From positions 2,170,001 through 2,234,000 of the forward strand of contig NZ_LT702999.1 of NCBI RefSeq assembly GCF_900149685.1: a stretch of 64,000 nucleotides of DNA. The letters are read 5' to 3'. Positions 45,752-54,965 of this stretch are shown piece by piece. Below the pieces are notes generated by a model that saw only the letters and a list, made by a program, of their open reading frames with translations, did not search any database and was not told the origin of the DNA. Each line of letters begins with the position of its first letter. Position 1 is the first letter of the stretch. The position numbers were made by a program, and so were the translations under genes. The stretch is from Erythrobacter sp. Alg231-14. GTDB lineage: Bacteria > Pseudomonadota > Alphaproteobacteria > Sphingomonadales > Sphingomonadaceae.

Positions 45752-45814
45752 GACTCAGAATTAGCACGGTTTATCCCCGCCGAATCATCCCTTCTTGTCT
45801 AGGGTTCGTGACTC
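45752..45814. promoter_or_regulatory. Three GANTC sites upstream of nrdB
   Basis: GACTC at 45752, GAATC at 45782 and GACTC at 45810, all within 100 bases before the nrdB start. This repeats the GANTC enrichment seen in front of nrdA and is the reason I give the two clusters together a regulatory reading. Confidence 0.45.
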
Positions 45815-45850
45815 TGTTTCCCTATAAGGGTCCACCAACACGAAATCAGG

Positions 45851-46909
45851 ATGCACAACATGTCGTTGCTCGAAGCCCGTAAGACCTACAAGCCGTTCGA
45901 ATATCCTTGGGCTTACGACTTCTGGAAACGCCAACAACAAATCCACTGGATGCCAGAGGAAGTGCCGCTTGGTGAAGATTGCCGCGATTGGGCGCAAAAA
46001 ATCACCGAGCATGAGCGCAACCTGCTCACCCAAATCTTCCGTTTCTTCACGCAAGCCGACGTCGAAGTGCAGGATTGTTACCACGACAAATATGGCCGTG
46101 TGTTCAAACCGACCGAAGTGAAAATGATGCTGACCGCGTTCTCCAATATGGAGACTGTGCATATCGCGGCCTATTCCCACCTGCTCGACACGATTGGCAT
46201 GCCCGAAAGCGAATACAGCGCGTTCCTCGATTATGAGGAAATGAAGGACAAGCACGATTACATGCAGCAATTCACCGTCGACACCGACGAAGACATTGCC
46301 CGCACGCTCGCCATGTTTGGCGGTTTCACCGAAGGGCTTCAATTGTTCGCGTCGTTCGCAATGTTGATGAACTTCCCGCGCTTCAACAAGATGAAGGGCA
46401 TGGGCCAAATCGTATCGTGGTCGGTCCGCGACGAATCGCTCCACTGCGAAGGCATCATCAAAATGTTCCACACGTTCTGCGAAGAGCGTGACTGCCTGAC
46501 CAAGGCGGTGAAGGAGGACATTATCGACGTCTGTCAAAAGACGGTGCGTCTCGAAGACAGCTTTATCGACCTTGCGTTTGAAATGGGTCCGGTGAACGGG
46601 ATGACCGCGACAGAGATCAAACGCTACATCCGCTACATCGCCGATTGGCGTTTGAAGCAACTTGGCCTGCAACCGGTCTACATGATCGAAGATCACCCGC
46701 TGCCATGGCTCACGCCATTGTTGAACGGTGTGGAGCACGCCAACTTCTTCGAAACCCGCGCGACCGAATATTCAAAAGGCGCGACGACGGGCGATTGGAA
46801 CAATGTCTGGTCCAGCTTCGACAAACGCCAAAAGGCGAAAGCCGTGAACGAAGACGAAACCGAAGAGAGCGGCCCGGACATGTTTGGCGAAGTCCAAGCG
46901 GCGGAGTGA
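45851..46909 (+). CDS. nrdB: Ribonucleoside-diphosphate reductase, beta subunit (class Ia)
   Basis: NrdB holds the diiron-tyrosyl radical that starts catalysis in NrdA. The 352-residue protein has the iron ligands in EHERNLLTQIFRFFTQADVEVQD, METVHIAAYSHLLD (radical Tyr near residue 108), and SWSVRDESLHCEG. The Tyr is present, so this is a standard tyrosyl-radical class Ia subunit and not a class Ic type. The C-terminal tail is acidic. It lies 2.2 kb from nrdA, separated by the PilZ and GGDEF genes, so the two are transcribed separately. A second ATG lies at 45860. Confidence 0.95.
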   Translation: MHNMSLLEARKTYKPFEYPWAYDFWKRQQQIHWMPEEVPLGEDCRDWAQKITEHERNLLTQIFRFFTQADVEVQDCYHDKYGRVFKPTEVKMMLTAFSNMETVHIAAYSHLLDTIGMPESEYSAFLDYEEMKDKHDYMQQFTVDTDEDIARTLAMFGGFTEGLQLFASFAMLMNFPRFNKMKGMGQIVSWSVRDESLHCEGIIKMFHTFCEERDCLTKAVKEDIIDVCQKTVRLEDSFIDLAFEMGPVNGMTATEIKRYIRYIADWRLKQLGLQPVYMIEDHPLPWLTPLLNGVEHANFFETRATEYSKGATTGDWNNVWSSFDKRQKAKAVNEDETEESGPDMFGEVQAAE

Positions 46910-46955
46910 TCCACTCATTTTAAGCCCGCTTTATCCGGGCGGGAATGCATAAAGA

Positions 46956-46991
46956 GGGCGGCAGCGTTGATAAGCGCTGCCGCCCTTTTTT
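46956..46991 (+). terminator. Rho-independent terminator after nrdB
   Basis: A perfect 11-bp stem, GGGCGGCAGCG (46956-46966) and CGCTGCCGCCC (46975-46985), with an 8-nt loop and a run of six T's. It also lies just beyond the end of the minus-strand gene at 46998 and may serve both. Confidence 0.92.
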
Positions 46992-46997
46992 ATGCCG

Positions 46998-47501
46998 TTA
47001 CCGAAGGGCGTGGCCAGAGCCTTCCATTTTTCCGGTGCCGTCGGCCATAAACCAGTAATAGGCTGTCATCAGGTGCACTTTGCCTGCAATCGCGCCTTCT
47101 TTGCCCTGGAAATATCCGACGCAGCTCATTTCATTGGCCGCATCATTTTCCACGTTGCAGCCATAAAGGACCGCACCCGATTGGCCGCCGCCATCTTCCA
47201 TCGTGCATGTGAAATGGCGATCGAAAAGCGAGTTGGCTGGTTGATCCATGCCCGCGCACTGTGCGGTGATTTCGTTGGATCCTGCAGGAGAGGAGATGGT
47301 GATGTTCTCTGCCCAAGCCGCGGCGAAGACTTGATCGCCCTCTCCGCCAACGCCGCCAACCATCATGGTTGTCTCAAACGTGGCATTCATCGTGTACACG
47401 CTTGGCCCATCGGATTCGGTGGATTCTTCGTGCGCTTCGCCATGCGCGGTTGTCGCCATCAACAAGGCGGTCGACGCGGCAATTGCTGAATAGAATTTCA
47501 T
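46998..47501 (-). CDS. Exported protein of unknown function
   Basis: A 167-residue protein with a signal peptide (AAIAASTALLMATTAHGEA), and at least four cysteines in the mature region (QCAGMDQ, FTCTMED, YGCNVEN, MSCVGYF), likely disulfide-linked. The mature fold is beta-rich by composition (YTMNATFETTMMVGGVG). No family is recognised. ATG 47501 is chosen as the start of the signal peptide. Confidence 0.7.
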   Translation of the reverse strand: MKFYSAIAASTALLMATTAHGEAHEESTESDGPSVYTMNATFETTMMVGGVGGEGDQVFAAAWAENITISSPAGSNEITAQCAGMDQPANSLFDRHFTCTMEDGGGQSGAVLYGCNVENDAANEMSCVGYFQGKEGAIAGKVHLMTAYYWFMADGTGKMEGSGHALR

Positions 47502-47764
47502 AGTAAGGTTCCCCCAAAACAAAGTGACTTTGCGACCACAATTGATTTGGACGGGGTAACGTCAGCGTTCGGGAGACAGCGTGAGCAATAGCTCGACACC
47601 GTTTCTCATTCTCTGCAGTCCAGCGATACGCTCTTGCGCTCATCCCATCGCTGACGTCCCGTTGGAATATGGGGTACGCTCAATTCAGCGAACTGTAAAA
47701 TCGTGCGGTAATGTATTCCGTAATCGATGCGGCCCGGCACGACAGAGCATCAGGATAATCGACC

Positions 47765-48061
47765 ATGAATACAATCCGATTGCTCACCGATCCTGCGATT
47801 GCATTGGTGTTCCTTTGCGCCATCAATTATGCAGCCTTTGCCGCATTTGGCATCGACAAAGCGTTTGCAGAAAATGGGAAACGCCGCGTTTCAGAGGCCA
47901 CTTTATTGCAGCTCGCCTTTTTTGGCGGGATTATCGGCGCCTATGCCGGTCGCGCGCTGTTCCGGCACAAAACGCGCAAAAAACCGTTTAGCAAACACCT
48001 GCATATGATCGCGATGATCCAGCTTTGCGCTTGTCTCGCTGCGCTTGTCTATTTCTGGTAG
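47765..48061 (+). CDS. DUF1294 membrane protein
   Basis: A 98-residue inner-membrane protein with three helices. It has the DUF1294 pattern: NYAAFAAFGIDKAFAENGKRRVSEATLL, the glycine-rich FFGGIIGAYAGRALFRHKTRKKPF, then a final helix. DUF1294 proteins are small, widespread and uncharacterised, sometimes fused to cold-shock domains; here it is free. It converges on the following gene. Confidence 0.86.
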   Translation: MNTIRLLTDPAIALVFLCAINYAAFAAFGIDKAFAENGKRRVSEATLLQLAFFGGIIGAYAGRALFRHKTRKKPFSKHLHMIAMIQLCACLAALVYFW

Positions 48062-48067
48062 GCCGCT

Positions 48068-48535
48068 TCAAAACCACCAAGTCGTTGGCTTTGGCATGGG
48101 CTGGCGGTTGCCCGCCTTGACCAGAGACAAGATGCACCGGGTGCAGAACCACCCTGCTAAAACGAGCCAGCCAAACATCATCCCAAAGAACAAGGAGAAA
48201 AGGGCAAGGCCTGGAGGAGAAGGATCGCCACTCATTGCCACCATGGTGAAAAAGCTGCTGAACCAAAGGAACATCCCCATCACGCTGGCTACAAATCCAA
48301 TCCAGAATGTCTTGATGAGATAGGTGTAATGGGTCTTTTCCCATTCTTCCGTGTCGGCTTCGCCGCGCCAAATATAGGCCAGCACCAAACCGACAAAGAC
48401 CGAAAACCCGACCAAAATATTGACCAAGAACAATATCGCTACGATCGCTGGGCGTTGAAAGGTTAGGCCCTTGTTCGCTCCGCCCGCAGGTGAGTATGGC
48501 GATGCGGGTGGCTGATCATTGCCTCCGTAGGTCAT
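48068..48535 (-). CDS. Small membrane protein, DUF4870-like (copy 1)
   Basis: A 155-residue protein with a flexible Gly/Pro-rich N-terminus, then four membrane segments and the motif EEWEKTHYTYLIKTFWIGFV. The same arrangement occurs in the gene at 49377-49736 (DEWAASHFSYLIRTFWISLV, then a C-terminal MSLIKAQ), so they are paralogues. DUF4870 is my best guess of family, on layout alone. Function unknown. Confidence 0.72.
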   Translation of the reverse strand: MTYGGNDQPPASPYSPAGGANKGLTFQRPAIVAILFLVNILVGFSVFVGLVLAYIWRGEADTEEWEKTHYTYLIKTFWIGFVASVMGMFLWFSSFFTMVAMSGDPSPPGLALFSLFFGMMFGWLVLAGWFCTRCILSLVKAGNRQPMPKPTTWWF

Positions 48536-48556
48536 GGGTCTGTTCCTTCTTTTTGT

Positions 48557-49225
48557 CTATTCCCAACCCCACGCCGCTGGTGGTGCTTCGACTTCTTGGT
48601 TCAAGTCAAATTCCACTCGGAACAATCGCTCCTCTGGCGCGCCGCCTACGACCGTGCGTTTGAGTTGATAGACGTAGCGCGCATCTTCGGTTCCCGCCGG
48701 ATCCACCTCGACCGTCCAAACATTGGTGACCGACGCGGTTAGTCCTTCGCGCTCGAACATGTCGATGCTGAACTGATCGACGGGGAAGCTTTGCGCACCC
48801 GCCGACCCAGCATCCGCCGTGTCGCCGCCATACATGGTGACTGCGTCATCTTCGCCGTCTTCGTGGCGGTGATCGTGTTTAAGGCGCAATCCATCTTCGG
48901 TGCGAGTGATCAACCATGTGCGCGAACGGTCCCATTCTTGCCCATCCAATTTCACATGAAACGGAACCGCGATGCGATCTTCGCTGCATTCGCTGACATA
49001 CATCACCAATTCGGCATCGATGAAATCGGCATCGACCTCATCCGCGCTGACCAAAGAGCCGGAATAGGCCTTGCCACAATGGGTTGAGAGCGCGGCGAAA
49101 AATTCGGATTGCGGCGCCGGATCAGGCGCCACGGCCGTGGGTTCTTCGCAACCGGTCAGGAATAGAGTGGGCGCAATCGATGCAAGGATGATCGGGCGCG
49201 GTGTCGTCATGGTCAAAATGGTCAT
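48557..49225 (-). CDS. Lipoprotein of unknown function
   Basis: A lipoprotein of about 222 residues with lipobox LTGC (Cys near residue 25). The mature part contains KAYSGSLVSADEVDADFIDAEL, DRSRTWLITRTEDGLRLKHDHRHEDGEDD and ends in WGWE. The His/Asp-rich centre (KHDHRHEDGEDD) could bind metal, but that is a guess. It is flanked by the two DUF4870-like paralogues, all on the same strand. The start may be ATG 49225 or 49210. Confidence 0.72.
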   Translation of the reverse strand: MTILTMTTPRPIILASIAPTLFLTGCEEPTAVAPDPAPQSEFFAALSTHCGKAYSGSLVSADEVDADFIDAELVMYVSECSEDRIAVPFHVKLDGQEWDRSRTWLITRTEDGLRLKHDHRHEDGEDDAVTMYGGDTADAGSAGAQSFPVDQFSIDMFEREGLTASVTNVWTVEVDPAGTEDARYVYQLKRTVVGGAPEERLFRVEFDLNQEVEAPPAAWGWE

Positions 49226-49376
49226 GACACAGGTGTAGCGTTCGTAATCCTGTTTGTCGCGCAATGCTTTGCCGCGGCTGCTTACGGGGCCAAACGACAT
49301 CGTGCCGATCCCGCTGTGGCAACAGACGAGATCGGCACGATCGATACTGGTGCGACTATTCAGCCGCCGGACGCCT

Positions 49377-49736
49377 TTAGATAAGAAGCGTTGCCGGATC
49401 CGGCATAGGCTCTTGTTTTTGGGCCTTGATCAGGCTCATCACGCTGCGAACGCCAACCCAGATGGCAAGGAGCGGGAACAAAAGAAACCCGATCAAAAGA
49501 AACATCAATACAAACGCAATGACGAAGCCGACGAGGCTGATCCAGAATGTCCGGATGAGATAGGAAAAGTGCGACGCCGCCCATTCATCTTGATTGTCGC
49601 CTTGCCACACATGTGCCAGCACAATGCCGACTAGCGAGGTCAATCCACCGGTCAAAAAGCCCGCGAGATAGAGCAGCGAAATGATGGTGGGTTGGTTTAG
49701 GTCAAACCCGTTATTTTGGGTGCTTGGTGTGGTCAT
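49377..49736 (-). CDS. Small membrane protein, DUF4870-like (copy 2)
   Basis: A 119-residue paralogue of the gene at 48068-48535, with the same HFSYLIRTFWI motif and the same C-terminal SLIKAQKQEPMPDP (SLVKAGNRQPMPKP in copy 1). Four predicted helices. Role unknown. ATG 49736 is preferred to the upstream ATG at 49781 because the extra residues look non-coding. Confidence 0.72.
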   Translation of the reverse strand: MTTPSTQNNGFDLNQPTIISLLYLAGFLTGGLTSLVGIVLAHVWQGDNQDEWAASHFSYLIRTFWISLVGFVIAFVLMFLLIGFLLFPLLAIWVGVRSVMSLIKAQKQEPMPDPATLLI

Positions 49737-49844
49737 GGCGTATCCCCTTTTTGCATGACTGATTGTAAAAATCGCTGCCACATTAGGCGTCGCGTGCGTT
49801 TGAGCAAGCCCCCTCGATTTGTGAGCGTTTGGGTCGGCGTGTGT

Positions 49845-50417
49845 TTAGGGGCACCAATCTTCGCCCGATCGCCCCCATCCATTGTCCGATGCGAGGCCCG
49901 CATAGATCATCGTATCGGCAAGATATTCGCGCGATGAATCGTCAATCCTGCGCCGCACTTCGCGCAATTCGCGGCCGTATTGATCGCGCGGAGGATCAAC
50001 ACCGCCGGTCCATTCAAACGCCCCGGCGTTTAGCCATTGGCGCAGGTGAACTCGCGCACGATCCGCCAAAGCGGTCTCCGCCGGGCATGATCCATCCATC
50101 TCTGGCGTGTCGAAACCGGTTAATCGAATGCGCCGGCGGTTTTGGCCAAATCCGATGACAACCGTGTCACCGTCCACCACACAACCCAATTCGCGCGCGC
50201 TGCCGGCGCTTCGTTCGCCGCAAAGGGCAAAGGGTTGATCGATGTTGACCCAATCGCGATCCTCGGGGTCAGGCCTAAACCCAAACCACCAAACCGCCAT
50301 CACAATCAAAAGCAGGATCGGCATCCGCCAAATCACCCACCAATCGGCAAACCGGCTGCGCGATCGTTTGCGGGACCGGCGATTGGCGGGGCGGGATCGT
50401 TTGTGCAGGCGGGCCAT
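49845..50417 (-). CDS. Thermonuclease-like (SNase) membrane protein
   Basis: A 190-residue protein with a very basic N-terminus, one membrane helix (MPILLLIVMAVWWFGF, about residues 32-47), then a staphylococcal nuclease-like domain. The hallmark VVDGDTVVIG, followed by RRRIRLTGFDTPEMDG, carries the Ca-binding Asp residues and an Arg. The later active-site region is QYGRELREV. Likely a membrane-anchored periplasmic nuclease or DNA-binding derivative. ATG 50417 is chosen over 50456 since the extra part looks random. Confidence 0.84.
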   Translation of the reverse strand: MARLHKRSRPANRRSRKRSRSRFADWWVIWRMPILLLIVMAVWWFGFRPDPEDRDWVNIDQPFALCGERSAGSARELGCVVDGDTVVIGFGQNRRRIRLTGFDTPEMDGSCPAETALADRARVHLRQWLNAGAFEWTGGVDPPRDQYGRELREVRRRIDDSSREYLADTMIYAGLASDNGWGRSGEDWCP

Positions 50418-50456
50418 GGCGCAAAGTCTAACAGCACGTTGGAATAAGCTCCACAA

Positions 50457-50493
50457 AAAGAGCCGCCCGAGATCCTATCCCGAGCGGCTCTTT
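50457..50493. terminator. Rho-independent terminator
   Basis: AAAGAGCCGC (50457-50466) pairs with GCGGCTCTTT (50484-50493). It lies 51 bases beyond the minus-strand DUF2282 gene, which ends at 50544, and directly before the SNase gene. A-rich and T-rich flanks suit termination of the minus-strand transcript. Confidence 0.7.
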
Positions 50494-50543
50494 GTATCGT
50501 CGTTGATGACGCTGCGAATTACCCGCGCATCATCACAATCGAA

Positions 50544-50876
50544 TTAGGCTTCGATTGGCTCAAGCGAACCTGTGCCGGTTGGCGTTTCGGTGTCTACGCA
50601 AGTGCCAGCGTCGACATATTGCCAGGCATTGCCTTGATAATCGACAACGCTTGTACCCGAGCAGCTTGTGCCTTCGCCAGCGGCGCAGTCATTTTCGCCA
50701 GCAAGCGAAACGCCGTAGCATTTTTCTTTCGCGCCTTCGTCGGCGGCTGCCGTTGTTTCGGCGCCTTCGGCACCTGTATCAGCGGCTTCAGCTGGTGCAT
50801 CGGCACCGCCGGAACATGCAGCGGCCAAGCCAGCAGCGGCGGCAAGAGCGATTGAGCCTTTAAAACGGGTGTTCAT
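50544..50876 (-). CDS. DUF2282 (bufferin-like) lipoprotein
   Basis: A 110-residue protein whose core [23 protein letters not shown], then [11 protein letters not shown], fits the DUF2282 pattern of four cysteines. DUF2282 proteins are precursors of bufferins, copper-binding RiPPs normally encoded with the modifying enzymes BufB (DUF692) and BufC. Neither is next to this gene. The signal peptide ends in the lipobox AAAC, so the product is probably a lipoprotein, and an alanine/acid-rich linker precedes the core. ATG 50876 follows GGAGG. It could be a decoy or an unmodified relative rather than a true bufferin. Confidence 0.75.
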   Translation of the reverse strand: MNTRFKGSIALAAAAGLAAACSGGADAPAEAADTGAEGAETTAAADEGAKEKCYGVSLAGENDCAAGEGTSCSGTSVVDYQGNAWQYVDAGTCVDTETPTGTGSLEPIEA

Positions 50877-51093
50877 AGTGAATTCCTCCATCCAGGTTGA
50901 TCCGAACGGCGCATAAAGAACGCGCCTTTCATCGGGCGGTTCGCACCGAAACAGCATTTGGTTACGTTGCCAAGTGCAAATTTCGCAAAAATGCCTCGGC
51001 CTGCCCCTGCTTCCCCTTAAGCTGTGAAGGCGCTAGGTGGCGCGCTGTTCATCCATTATGGGCGGACACCAACGCCCAACGGTAAAGCAGACC

Positions 51094-52011
51094 ATGACAA
51101 CACAATCCGATTCTTCCAATTCTGATGCGCGCGCGCTCGACCTTTCAAAAGCCGAGGTGCTGATCGAGGCATTGCCGTATTTCCAGCGATATGCCGGGCG
51201 CACCTTTGTGGTGAAATATGGCGGCCATGCGATGGGCAACAAACAGGCCGCGCGTGATTTTGCCGAAGACATCGTTTTGTTGAAAGCCGTCGGTATCAAC
51301 CCGGTTGTGGTCCATGGCGGCGGACCACAAATCGGCGAAATGTTGAGCAGATTGGGCGTCGAAAGCACATTTGTTGATGGTTTGCGGGTCACCGATGAGG
51401 CGACCGCGAAGATTGCAGAGATGGTTTTGTCGGGCGCGATCAACAAAGAATTGGTCGGCTGGCTTTCCAATGCCGGCGGCAAAGCGTTGGGCGTATCCGG
51501 CAAAGATGGCGGATTGGTCACCGCGCGCAAAGTGACGCGGACAACCCGCGATCCCGAAAGCTTGATCGAAAGTGTCGTGGATTTGGGTTTTGTGGGTGAG
51601 CCCGCAAAGGTCGACACCAGTGTCATCGACACCGCTGTTGCCGCAGGCATGATCCCGGTTATCGCCCCGATCGCGCCGGGCGATGATGGGGAAACCTACA
51701 ACATCAACGCCGATACTATGGCGGGCGCGATTGCCGCAGCATTGGGCGCGGCGCGTTTGTTCCTGTTGACCGATGTGGCCGGCGTGTTGGACGGGAACGG
51801 CGAATTGTTGACCGACCTAACCCCCAAAGACATCGCCAAATTGCGCGACGATGGCGTGATCAAAGGCGGCATGGTGCCCAAATTGGAAACATGCGTATCG
51901 GCGGTTGAATCCGGTTGCGAAGCGGCGGTTGTCCTCGATGGACGTGTTGGCCATGCGATGTTGCTGGAATTCTTCACGGCGCGCGGTGCCGGTACTCTGG
52001 TCAAGGCGTAG
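51094..52011 (+). CDS. argB: Acetylglutamate kinase
   Basis: ArgB phosphorylates N-acetylglutamate, the second step of arginine synthesis. The 305-residue protein shows [11 protein letters not shown], the ATP-binding [42 protein letters not shown] and [17 protein letters not shown]. The N-terminal extension containing [10 protein letters not shown] is typical of the long arginine-sensitive form, so feedback by arginine is likely. ATG 51094 is chosen over the upstream start at 51037. Followed by yggT and folD in the same direction. Confidence 0.95.
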   Translation: MTTQSDSSNSDARALDLSKAEVLIEALPYFQRYAGRTFVVKYGGHAMGNKQAARDFAEDIVLLKAVGINPVVVHGGGPQIGEMLSRLGVESTFVDGLRVTDEATAKIAEMVLSGAINKELVGWLSNAGGKALGVSGKDGGLVTARKVTRTTRDPESLIESVVDLGFVGEPAKVDTSVIDTAVAAGMIPVIAPIAPGDDGETYNINADTMAGAIAAALGAARLFLLTDVAGVLDGNGELLTDLTPKDIAKLRDDGVIKGGMVPKLETCVSAVESGCEAAVVLDGRVGHAMLLEFFTARGAGTLVKA

Positions 52012-52164
52012 GCGATCCGATCAAGGCCGATGGGCCGACATTTTGCAAAGACACTAGCGTCAGGCGTATTAGTAGGGTAATACGCCGTTAAAGGGACGCA
52101 CTTATAGATCCACTTGGCGGGCATTACGGGATGCGCGCAGAACATAAGGTACACGGAAAAAACC

Positions 52165-52437
52165 ATGCCACTCCTCGTCGAAGTACTCGGAATTATTCTC
52201 AACGCGTTTGTGATGCTGATCATCATTCAATTTGTGATCGGATTGTTGTTCGCGTTCAACGTGATCAACCAATCGAACCAATTCGCTGCGCAGGTCTACA
52301 ATTCGATCAACGCATTGTTGGAACCCATATTGCGCCCGGTCCGCAGCATCCTGCCAAACACCGGCGCGATCGACTTCTCCCCCTTGGTTTTGATCATCGG
52401 TCTACAAATTTTGATGGCGGTCGTTAGAAGCGTTTGA
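52165..52437 (+). CDS. YggT family membrane protein
   Basis: A 90-residue inner-membrane protein of the YggT family, with two helices around residues 8-30 and 70-88. The family core is NSINALLEPILRPVRSILPNTGAIDFSPLVLIIGLQIL. YggT proteins have been linked to cell division and ion homeostasis but have no settled function. The ATG at 52165 starts 28 bases before folD begins a new reading frame, and the three genes argB, yggT and folD probably form one transcript. Confidence 0.88.
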   Translation: MPLLVEVLGIILNAFVMLIIIQFVIGLLFAFNVINQSNQFAAQVYNSINALLEPILRPVRSILPNTGAIDFSPLVLIIGLQILMAVVRSV

Positions 52438-52466
52438 AACGCATCTGAACAAGGTACCAAAACATC

Positions 52467-53360
52467 ATGACCGCCACACGGATTGACGGGAAAGCCTTCG
52501 CGGCCAAGCTGCGCGAACGGGTTGGCGCAACCGCGCTCACTTTTGCGCAAGACGCAGGGCGTAAGCCCGGTCTCGCGGTTGTCTTGGTCGGCGATGATCC
52601 TGCCAGCCAAGTGTATGTCGGCAGCAAAGGCAAGGCGACCCTTGCCGCGAATATGAACAGTTTCGAACATCGCTTGCCTGATGACACAGGCGAAGAAGCG
52701 TTGTTGTCGTTGATCGATCAATTGAACAATGACGATGCAGTTGATGGAATATTGGTGCAATTGCCGCTGCCCGATCATCTGGATGAACAGTCGATCATCG
52801 CTTCGATCAATCCCGACAAAGATGTCGATGGATTCCACATTATCAACGCTGGACGATTGAGCGTCGGGCAGTCGGGCTTTGTCCCGTGCACACCATTGGG
52901 CTGCATGATGCTTTTGACAGATCGTTTGGGCGACCTTTCCGGGTTAGAGGCGGTTGTTGTCGGGCGATCCAACATCGTTGGCAAACCCATGGCGCAATTG
53001 CTGTTGGATGCGAACGCAACCGTCACTATCGCTCACAGCCGCACCAAAGACCTTCCATCGGTTGTGAAACGGGCCGACATCGTCGTTGCGGCGGTCGGTC
53101 GCCCGCATATGATCGGCAAAGATTGGTTGAAAGATGGCGCCACGGTTATCGACGTCGGCATCAACAGATTGCCACCGGAACCGGGTAAGGAAAAAGGCAA
53201 GTTGGTAGGCGATGTTGCCTATGACGAGGCCAGCGAAATCGCGGCGGCGATCACGCCGGTTCCGGGCGGAGTTGGACCGATGACGATCGCCGTTTTGCTT
53301 CGCAACACGGTGGTCGCTGCGCATCGAAACGCTGGGCTGGACGCGCCTAAGGGCCTTTAA
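52467..53360 (+). CDS. folD: Methylenetetrahydrofolate dehydrogenase/cyclohydrolase
   Basis: FolD interconverts methylene-, methenyl- and formyl-tetrahydrofolate in the cytosol. The 297-residue protein has [16 protein letters not shown] (with the catalytic YxxxK), [15 protein letters not shown], the DKDVDGFH block, [11 protein letters not shown] and the NADP-binding [14 protein letters not shown]. The final [18 protein letters not shown] is diagnostic. It lies 29 bases after yggT. Confidence 0.95.
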   Translation: MTATRIDGKAFAAKLRERVGATALTFAQDAGRKPGLAVVLVGDDPASQVYVGSKGKATLAANMNSFEHRLPDDTGEEALLSLIDQLNNDDAVDGILVQLPLPDHLDEQSIIASINPDKDVDGFHIINAGRLSVGQSGFVPCTPLGCMMLLTDRLGDLSGLEAVVVGRSNIVGKPMAQLLLDANATVTIAHSRTKDLPSVVKRADIVVAAVGRPHMIGKDWLKDGATVIDVGINRLPPEPGKEKGKLVGDVAYDEASEIAAAITPVPGGVGPMTIAVLLRNTVVAAHRNAGLDAPKGL

Positions 53361-53435
53361 TCTGCGATCCATTGACAGTCAGCTTGCGTAAATTTGCCAA
53401 TCGTCACACGGTGCTCCGATCAATAGGAGCCTGAG

Positions 53436-54197
53436 ATGAATCCCACTGTCAAAAACTTGATTGTCGCAGGCTCTCTCATCGCTCTTGCTGCGTGTTCGGG
53501 CGGGCCACGGGGCCCGTCAAACGCGGTAATCGCGCGGGCGTTAAGCAACGCGCCGGGCGCCGCCCAACCCAGCGTTATTGTCGCAACTGAAGTCGCTTAT
53601 GCGCGTGAGGCAGGCGAGCGCGGTCAATTTGTGGCCGCCGTCGATTACGCCGCGCCGGGCGCTGTTTTGCACGGTCGAAACGGGCCGGTGGTCTTCGCCG
53701 GCATTGCCAGCGCACTGCAGAACAGCGACATTTCCAATCAGTGGGAGCCGCGCGCGGTCGTCATGAGCTGTGACGGGGCGCTTGCTATGAGTCAGGGGCG
53801 CTTTGTCGATGCCGAAGGGTTCGTCGGCAACTACGTGACCACCTGGGTCCGTCAAAGCGACAACAGCTACAAATGGACTTACGACGTGGCCGGGCGCGAT
53901 GATCCGCAACCACCGCGCCGCGAAGAGCAAAGCGAAGACGGCGATATCGTTGTGACCGCTATCGACGCGATCCAAGGGCTTGTCGCAACCTGTCCTCGCC
54001 GAGGCGACACTGTGCCGCCACCACCACCCATACCGATTGGCGAAGACGGGGCAACCGCCGCGCAATTGTCCTCCGATGGCACCTTGCGCTGGCGCTGGGA
54101 ACACCGCAGCGACGGCAGCAAATACGTCACGGCCGATTACTATTACGAAGGCCAATGGGTGACGGCCATTGAAGAAAGCCTCGCATCGCCCCCTTGA
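53436..54197 (+). CDS. SnoaL-like lipoprotein of unknown function
   Basis: A 253-residue lipoprotein with lipobox LAAC (Cys about 20). The mature part (AYAREAGERGQFVAAVDYAAPGAVLHG, QGRFVDAEGFVGNYVTTWVRQSDNSYKWTYDVAG) is consistent with a SnoaL/NTF2-like fold, though I cannot confirm it. A proline run (PPPPPIP) near residue 195 links to a small C-terminal domain (DGTLRWRWEHRSDGSKYVTADYYYEGQWV). The ATG has AGGAG 7 nt upstream. Confidence 0.78.
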   Translation: MNPTVKNLIVAGSLIALAACSGGPRGPSNAVIARALSNAPGAAQPSVIVATEVAYAREAGERGQFVAAVDYAAPGAVLHGRNGPVVFAGIASALQNSDISNQWEPRAVVMSCDGALAMSQGRFVDAEGFVGNYVTTWVRQSDNSYKWTYDVAGRDDPQPPRREEQSEDGDIVVTAIDAIQGLVATCPRRGDTVPPPPPIPIGEDGATAAQLSSDGTLRWRWEHRSDGSKYVTADYYYEGQWVTAIEESLASPP

Positions 54198-54251
54198 ATT
54201 TTTGTCAGAAGGGTGATGATGGGGCCGCAACCCTTTGTGTGATGAGTGCCC

Positions 54252-54905
54252 ATGCTGCCTGAACTGTTCATTTCTGCCTTTGTGACGTTGTTCGTTGTGA
54301 TCGATCCGCCCGGTTGCGCGCCGATTTACGCGGGGCTGACAAAAGACGCGACCACGGCACAGGCGCGAATCATGGCGTTGCGCGCCACCGCGATTGCGGC
54401 CGCGATCCTGCTGGTCTTTGCGTTCTTTGGCGAAACTTTGCTGGGCGCGTTGCATATTGAGCTGGATAGTTTTCGCATCGCTGGCGGCTTGATGCTGTTC
54501 TGGATCGCATTTGAAATGGTCTTTGAAAAGCGGACACAGCGCCGCGAAGAACGCGCGGATAAGGTCAACGCCGATCCCGAAGTCGAAGACGTGTCCGTTT
54601 TCCCGATGGCGATGCCGATGTTGGCCGGGCCGGGTGCGATTGCGGCGATCATGCTGTTGATGAACGAAGCAAACACGACCGCCGAAACGATCGAAGTATT
54701 TGCTGCCTTGATCGCTGTGTTGGCGATCACCGCCGCTGCGTTGGTCGCGGCCGGGCCGTTGATCCGGCTTTTGGGCGACCGTGTCGAAGCCGTGATCACC
54801 CGTCTATTGGGCGTGTTGTTGGCCGCATTGGCCGCGCAATATGTTATCGATGGTTTGCGCGGTTCTTTCGCCATTGCTCAAACGGCTAACGGCACACTCA
54901 CCTAA
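54252..54905 (+). CDS. MarC/UPF0056 family membrane protein
   Basis: A 217-residue protein with six membrane segments and the MarC signature VVIDPPGCAPIYAGLT at the N-terminus, then FRIAGGLMLFWIAFEMVF and AMPMLAGPGAIAAIMLL. MarC proteins are conserved but without an agreed function. ATG 54252 is preferred to the GTG two codons earlier. It converges on the LON-domain gene, with no visible terminator. Confidence 0.88.
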   Translation: MLPELFISAFVTLFVVIDPPGCAPIYAGLTKDATTAQARIMALRATAIAAAILLVFAFFGETLLGALHIELDSFRIAGGLMLFWIAFEMVFEKRTQRREERADKVNADPEVEDVSVFPMAMPMLAGPGAIAAIMLLMNEANTTAETIEVFAALIAVLAITAAALVAAGPLIRLLGDRVEAVITRLLGVLLAALAAQYVIDGLRGSFAIAQTANGTLT

Positions 54906-54965
54906 GCCGGCAATCCGGGCGAGGGCGCTGCGAATCCGCAAACGGATCGCGCCGCAATGCCGGGA

